Source: SIG565 sp045601525 (GTDB lineage Bacteria > Bacillota > Clostridia > Oscillospirales > Acutalibacteraceae). From it: DNA of 9,881 nt. Where the stretch lies: NCBI GenBank assembly GCA_045601525.1, contig JAZRZR010000066.1:1-9881 (forward strand), written 5' to 3'. The translations under genes and the position numbers were made by a program. This document shows positions 6,509 to 9,881 of this stretch, piece by piece. The notes beneath the pieces are model-generated. The model had not been told where the DNA came from, did not search any database, and saw only the letters and a list, made by a program, of their open reading frames with translations. Position 1 is the first letter of the stretch; the number at the start of each line of letters is the position of its first letter.

Positions 6509-7888
6509 TTAAATATTCTCTTTGCTCTTATCAGTTATTTTGCGACTATTTTCCTCGGTGAAGCCTTCGGTGCTTTCCTTCATAAACATGATTTTAATAG
6601 TCATAAACAAAAGCTTGATATCAAGCAAGAAAGAATAATTTTGTATATACATAAGGTCAAGCTGAAGCTTGTCATAAGCGGTGGTGTTATACTTTCCGTA
6701 AAGTTGAGCATAACCTGTAAGACCGCCACGCATTTTTAAGCGATAGGTGAATTCGGGAATTTCGTTAGAATATTGCAGTGTGTGTTCAATGCGCTCAGGA
6801 CGGGGTCCCACAAGCGACATATCGCCTAAAAGAATATCAATAAGTTGGGGCAACTCATCAAGTCTGGTGGCACGCAAAACACGACCAACAGGTGTAATTC
6901 TTGAGTCGTTTTCGGTGGCGGGTTGGGGTTTGCCGTCCTTTTCGGCATCAACAATCATACTGCGGAATTTGTGGATTCTGAAAACCTTTCCGCCGATTGT
7001 ACTGCGCTCCTGTCTAAAGAAAACAGGTCCACCATCATATAACTTAATGGCTAATGCTGAAATTAGTAGCAACGGTGAGGTTATTACCAACATAATGAAG
7101 GAAACCACAATGTCAAATGCACGTTTAATAATGCGCTGTTCAAAAGAAAGACCTATGTTGCGGTACAGTAACAATGGGGTATCAAATAGATGCAAACACT
7201 CGGCACCACGGGTAAGAATATCCGAAATTTTTGAGGTGGCATAGGTTCTAACATTGTTTTCAAAACAAATTTTAAGAATTTTGTTTCTTTTTTCGGAGTG
7301 AACATCATAAATGATTACACAGTCAAAATCTTTGATAAGTTCTTCAAGCGCTTCAATGCCAACATTAGCCGAAATTGTTTGTTCAATACGGAATTTATCT
7401 TTGCGGCATCTTGCTTTTTCAATAAAACCTTCAGGTGAATAACTGTCGAATATAACCAAGGTTTTTTTAGCAGGGAAAAGTTTTTGCAAAAGCCAGTTGC
7501 CGCCAAAGGTTATGGCAAAAACAATAGCAACATCGGCGAAAAACATAACTAAAATAGGTAAGATAGTTACAAACCTTGCCGCCATAAGAACGATTTGCAA
7601 ATAAATAATAAAATCGGTTGTGAAGGCTGCAAGAATTTGTGCGGTTATAAGATTAGTTTTACGATAGGTGCCATATTTAAGACCATCAAAGGAATTAAGG
7701 AAAACTATGGCGAGAATAAGGTAAACCAAGCAGAAAAACCAGTTACCCTTTTGCACAAAAGGAAGAACGATGTACTTGTTGTATTCGGTTATCCATATAT
7801 GAGCAAAAATGGCAGTTTGTGCAAAAACCAGTATAATAGACAAAAATGAACGAATAGTCTTTTTGTACTGCTCGTTTGTTCTTTTCAC
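6509..7888 (-). CDS. Polyprenyl-phosphate sugar-phosphate transferase (WcaJ/PglC-type initiating transferase)
   Basis: This 459-residue membrane protein has about four hydrophobic segments in residues 12-135, a soluble nucleotide-binding-like domain at about 140-230, and the C-terminal bacterial sugar transferase domain from about 250. The catalytic domain opens with the re-entrant hydrophobic helix (about 258-282), then shows KFRSM at 307-311 with D314 and E316, the RATRLDELPQ block at 339-348, GPRPE at 361-365 and YAQLYGKYN at 393-401. Relatives move a sugar-1-phosphate from a UDP-sugar to undecaprenyl phosphate at the cytoplasmic membrane, starting an exopolysaccharide or wall polymer. The sugar cannot be read from sequence. 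The start is GTG, fixed by a perfect GGAGGT 6 bases upstream. It lies 20 bases after the epimerase gene, so it is in the same operon. Confidence 0.93.
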   Translation of the reverse strand: MKRTNEQYKKTIRSFLSIILVFAQTAIFAHIWITEYNKYIVLPFVQKGNWFFCLVYLILAIVFLNSFDGLKYGTYRKTNLITAQILAAFTTDFIIYLQIVLMAARFVTILPILVMFFADVAIVFAITFGGNWLLQKLFPAKKTLVIFDSYSPEGFIEKARCRKDKFRIEQTISANVGIEALEELIKDFDCVIIYDVHSEKRNKILKICFENNVRTYATSKISDILTRGAECLHLFDTPLLLYRNIGLSFEQRIIKRAFDIVVSFIMLVITSPLLLISALAIKLYDGGPVFFRQERSTIGGKVFRIHKFRSMIVDAEKDGKPQPATENDSRITPVGRVLRATRLDELPQLIDILLGDMSLVGPRPERIEHTLQYSNEIPEFTYRLKMRGGLTGYAQLYGKYNTTAYDKLQLDLMYIQNYSFLLDIKLLFMTIKIMFMKESTEGFTEENSRKITDKSKENI

Positions 7889-7894
7889 GATATT

Positions 7895-7900
7895 ACCTCC
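7895..7900 (-). promoter_or_regulatory. Strong ribosome binding site for the GTG start of the sugar transferase
   Basis: GGAGGT on the minus strand is a full match to the anti-Shine-Dalgarno core and lies 6 bases before GTG at 7886-7888. It decides this GTG over any downstream ATG. Confidence 0.8.
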
Positions 7901-7908
7901 ATTAAGGT

Positions 7909-9018
7909 TTAGTTGCTGAATTTTTCGATAATAGCGTCAGCAATACGCTTGCTGGCAAAACCATCACCATAAGGATTTGAAGCCTTGCTCATACGCTCGT
8001 ATTCTTCTTTATCATTGAGTAAACGCATTGTTTCTTGGTAAATCACAGCGGGGTCGGTACCAACTAATTTAAGGGTGCCTGCATCGATACCTTCGGGGCG
8101 TTCGGTGGTGTCGCGCAAAACAAGAACAGGCTTGCCGAGGGAAGGCGCCTCTTCTTGAATACCGCCACTGTCGGTCAAAATAATGTGTGAGAGGTTTTGG
8201 AAATTGTGGAAATCAAAAACCTCAAGTGGCTCGATAAGCTTCACTCGGTCACAGTCGCCAAAAATTTCATCGGCTGCCGCACGAACAATGGGGTTTTTGT
8301 GGATGGGATAGATAACCTTAATACCATCAACCTCGTTTAATACCCGTTTGATTGCACGGAAAATGTTTTTCATCGGCTCACCAAGATTTTCTCGGCGGTG
8401 AGCGGTGAGAAGTATCATTTTATCGCCATCTAACCAATCAAGTTCAGGGTGAGTATAACCCTCATCAACAGTAGTGCTCATTGCATCAATTGCTGTATTG
8501 CCAGTAACATAAATTTTGCTGTCATCAATATTTTCTTTAAGCAAATTGTCACGGCTGAGTGATGTTGGAGCAAAAAACATATCGGTCATACAGTCAACCA
8601 TCTGACGATTCATTTCTTCAGGATAGGGAGAATATTTGTTGTATGTGCGAAGTCCCGCTTCAACATGACCTATAGCAACCTGATTATAAAATGCTGCAAG
8701 TCCGCCTGCAAATGTGGTTGTTGTGTCACCGTGAACAAGAATAATATCGGGCTTGGCCTCTTTGATAACACCATCAAGACCGATAAGGGCCCTTGTTGTG
8801 ATATCGCTGAGTGTTTGACCCTGTGTCATGATGTTAAGGTCATAATCGGGAGTAATCTTAAAGGTTTCTAAAACCTGGTCCAGCATTTCTCGGTGTTGAG
8901 CAGTTACACAAACGATACTCTCAATTTGCTCTCTTGCCTCAAGTTCTTTAACAAGGGGAGCCATTTTTATGGCTTCAGGCCTTGTACCGAAAATACTCAT
9001 TACTTTAATTTTTTTCAT
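7909..9018 (-). CDS. wecB: UDP-N-acetylglucosamine 2-epimerase (non-hydrolysing)
   Basis: This 369-residue cytoplasmic enzyme interconverts UDP-GlcNAc and UDP-ManNAc. Length and motifs fit the WecB/MnaA family throughout: GTRPEAIK at 11-18, HGDTTT from 96 (D98), HVEAGLRT at 118-125 (E120), YPEEMNR at 132-138, TAHRRE at 205-210, PIHKNP at 238-243, TDSGGIQEE at 282-290 and RDTTERPEG at 302-310. The acidic and His residues used for catalysis in the family are all present, so the enzyme should be active. It sits 15 bases after the ManNAc transferase gene, whose donor it would make. AAGGGG lies 6 bases before its ATG. The symbol mnaA is also used for Gram-positive members. Confidence 0.96.
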   Translation of the reverse strand: MKKIKVMSIFGTRPEAIKMAPLVKELEAREQIESIVCVTAQHREMLDQVLETFKITPDYDLNIMTQGQTLSDITTRALIGLDGVIKEAKPDIILVHGDTTTTFAGGLAAFYNQVAIGHVEAGLRTYNKYSPYPEEMNRQMVDCMTDMFFAPTSLSRDNLLKENIDDSKIYVTGNTAIDAMSTTVDEGYTHPELDWLDGDKMILLTAHRRENLGEPMKNIFRAIKRVLNEVDGIKVIYPIHKNPIVRAAADEIFGDCDRVKLIEPLEVFDFHNFQNLSHIILTDSGGIQEEAPSLGKPVLVLRDTTERPEGIDAGTLKLVGTDPAVIYQETMRLLNDKEEYERMSKASNPYGDGFASKRIADAIIEKFSN

Positions 9019-9033
9019 ATTTTTCCCCTTGAA

Positions 9034-9735
9034 TTATTTGAGTTTGAATAAAAACTTGATGTTGTTTTGGTAAAATCTTTTAATGCGGTAGGGCTCTTTG
9101 GCAATTCTGTAAAGCCACTCAATGTTGTGCTTTATAAAGAAGGCGGGGGCACGCTTTTTTGTGCCGCTCAGCACATCAAAACTTCCACCAACACCAACGA
9201 ATATGCCCTTTTCAAAATCGTTAAGGTGGCGGAAAATCAATTTTTCCTGTGCCGGCATTCCAAGTGCAACAAGAACTATATCGGGGGAAAGCGCTTTGAT
9301 TTCTTCGAAAACGGCATCCTTATCAGGAGTATAGCCGTTAACCGCACCAACCACCTTTAGCAAAGGATATTTTTGATAAATAACCTCGCTTAAAGCATCG
9401 ATAACCTCTTTTGTAGCGCCGAGCAAAAAAATTGTTTTTTGAAGTTCATCGCCAAACCTAAAAAGTTTTTCGGCAAGCTCAACGCCCGGAATTCTTTCCT
9501 CAATCTTAATGTTTAGTTTTTGAGCGCCCTTAACCAGCCCAATGCCGTCTGCCACCATAGTGGTGTTGTCATCCAACAAAATGTTACGAATTTCATCGTT
9601 TTCCTTGCCGAACATAAATATTTCGGGGTTGGCAGTGATTATAAACATTCGGCGTGAATTAGCAAGGTTTTCTTTAACTGTTTTGTGAAAATCGGCAGCC
9701 GAGCCTTTGTATAATTTATCAAAAAAAGCGCGCAT
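9034..9735 (-). CDS. tagA: WecG/TagA/CpsF family glycosyltransferase (N-acetylmannosaminyltransferase)
   Basis: This 233-residue protein shows the family's motifs in order: TANPE at 34-38, VADGIGLV at 61-68 (D63, the likely catalytic Asp), ERIPGVEL at 80-87, FLLGA at 103-107, GMPAQEK at 159-165, GVGGSFDVLSG at 181-191 and EWLYRI at 206-211 with EPYR after it. Relatives transfer ManNAc from UDP-ManNAc to undecaprenyl-diphospho-GlcNAc on the inner membrane face, an early step of wall teichoic acid or enterobacterial common antigen. The adjacent epimerase gene strongly supports UDP-ManNAc as donor. The start is placed at Met 9733-9735 because GAGGTG lies just upstream. An in-frame ATG at 9768 has no ribosome binding site and would leave almost no leader. 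This is the first gene of a four-gene operon. Confidence 0.92.
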   Translation of the reverse strand: MRAFFDKLYKGSAADFHKTVKENLANSRRMFIITANPEIFMFGKENDEIRNILLDDNTTMVADGIGLVKGAQKLNIKIEERIPGVELAEKLFRFGDELQKTIFLLGATKEVIDALSEVIYQKYPLLKVVGAVNGYTPDKDAVFEEIKALSPDIVLVALGMPAQEKLIFRHLNDFEKGIFVGVGGSFDVLSGTKKRAPAFFIKHNIEWLYRIAKEPYRIKRFYQNNIKFLFKLK

Positions 9736-9739
9736 AATA

Positions 9740-9745
9740 CACCTC
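9740..9745 (-). promoter_or_regulatory. Ribosome binding site deciding the tagA start
   Basis: GAGGTG on the minus strand lies 4 bases (6 from the GAGG core) before the ATG at 9733-9735. No comparable purine stretch precedes the in-frame ATG at 9768. Confidence 0.72.
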
Positions 9746-9785
9746 AAAACTAAGACTTCTAAATACATCTTATATCATAAATAAA

Positions 9786-9814
9786 ATTATAATACATTAA
9801 GCTGCATAAATCAA
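9786..9814 (-). promoter_or_regulatory. Sigma-A promoter of the surface-polymer operon
   Basis: On the minus strand, TTGATT (9809-9814) and a perfect TATAAT (9786-9791) are separated by 17 bases. The start of transcription would be near 9779, giving a leader of about 43 bases to the chosen ATG. The remaining bases up to 9881 are A/T-rich and show no gene. Confidence 0.72.
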
Positions 9815-9881
9815 GTGCAATCTCGCCCATTTTTTAGAAATAAAACTATCCTTACACAAAAAAACAAAGCGCTCATACGAG

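Noticed and set aside
9736..9768. Upstream in-frame ATG adding 11 residues to the TagA/WecG protein
   Set aside because: There is no ribosome binding site before it, the predicted transcript start is only about 11 bases upstream, and the added residues are not like the family's N-terminus. The ATG at 9735 has GAGGTG before it.
9769..9881. Search for a small gene or RNA at the right edge
   Set aside because: Only the promoter for the tagA operon is supported; the rest is A/T-rich sequence with no convincing frame or hairpin, and the window ends.

Overview
The window looks like chromosomal DNA from a Gram-positive, low-to-mid GC bacterium of the Bacillota, most likely an uncultured gut-type member of class Clostridia (Oscillospirales or a relative). 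The basis is strong purine-rich ribosome binding sites, near-consensus sigma-A promoters, A/T-rich gaps with hairpin terminators, and a TrkA/TrkH plus TagA/WecB gene complement. This placement is an inference from style and gene content; no marker gene was compared.

Layout: a plus-strand block at the left (2-1535) carries the 3' end of alanyl-tRNA synthetase, a histidine-triad (HIT) hydrolase and an APRT-like phosphoribosyltransferase. It ends at a 30-bp perfect palindrome (1539-1568) that acts as a shared terminator facing a minus-strand block. Everything to the right (1573-9768) is on the minus strand and forms three transcription units. Unit 1 (9735 to 5251) is a four-gene surface-polymer operon: TagA/WecG-type ManNAc transferase, UDP-GlcNAc 2-epimerase, a membrane sugar-phosphate transferase and a calcineurin-like metallophosphoesterase. 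It has a promoter at 9786-9814 and a terminator at 5224-5241. Unit 2 (5139 to 4495) is a single gene for a phosphoribosyltransferase-fold protein whose PRPP loop lacks the usual acidic pair. Unit 3 (4391 to 1573) is trkA-trkH, a potassium uptake system driven by a perfect TTGACA-17-TATAAT promoter that abuts the terminator of unit 2.

How the genes work together: WecB makes UDP-ManNAc, which the TagA/WecG enzyme would attach to an undecaprenyl-diphosphate-linked amino sugar. The sugar-phosphate transferase could make that lipid-linked first sugar. This is the opening of teichoic-acid-like or other cell-wall polysaccharide synthesis. The metallophosphoesterase has no known place in that path. 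TrkA gates TrkH for potassium uptake.

No tRNA, rRNA, CRISPR array, insertion sequence or phage gene was seen. No gap between genes exceeds about 115 bases. Most of the window is ordinary housekeeping sequence. The items most worth a second look are the altered phosphoribosyltransferase (4495-5139), the metallophosphoesterase in the polymer operon (5251-6489), and the pairing of a WcaJ/PglC-type initiating transferase with TagA and WecB.
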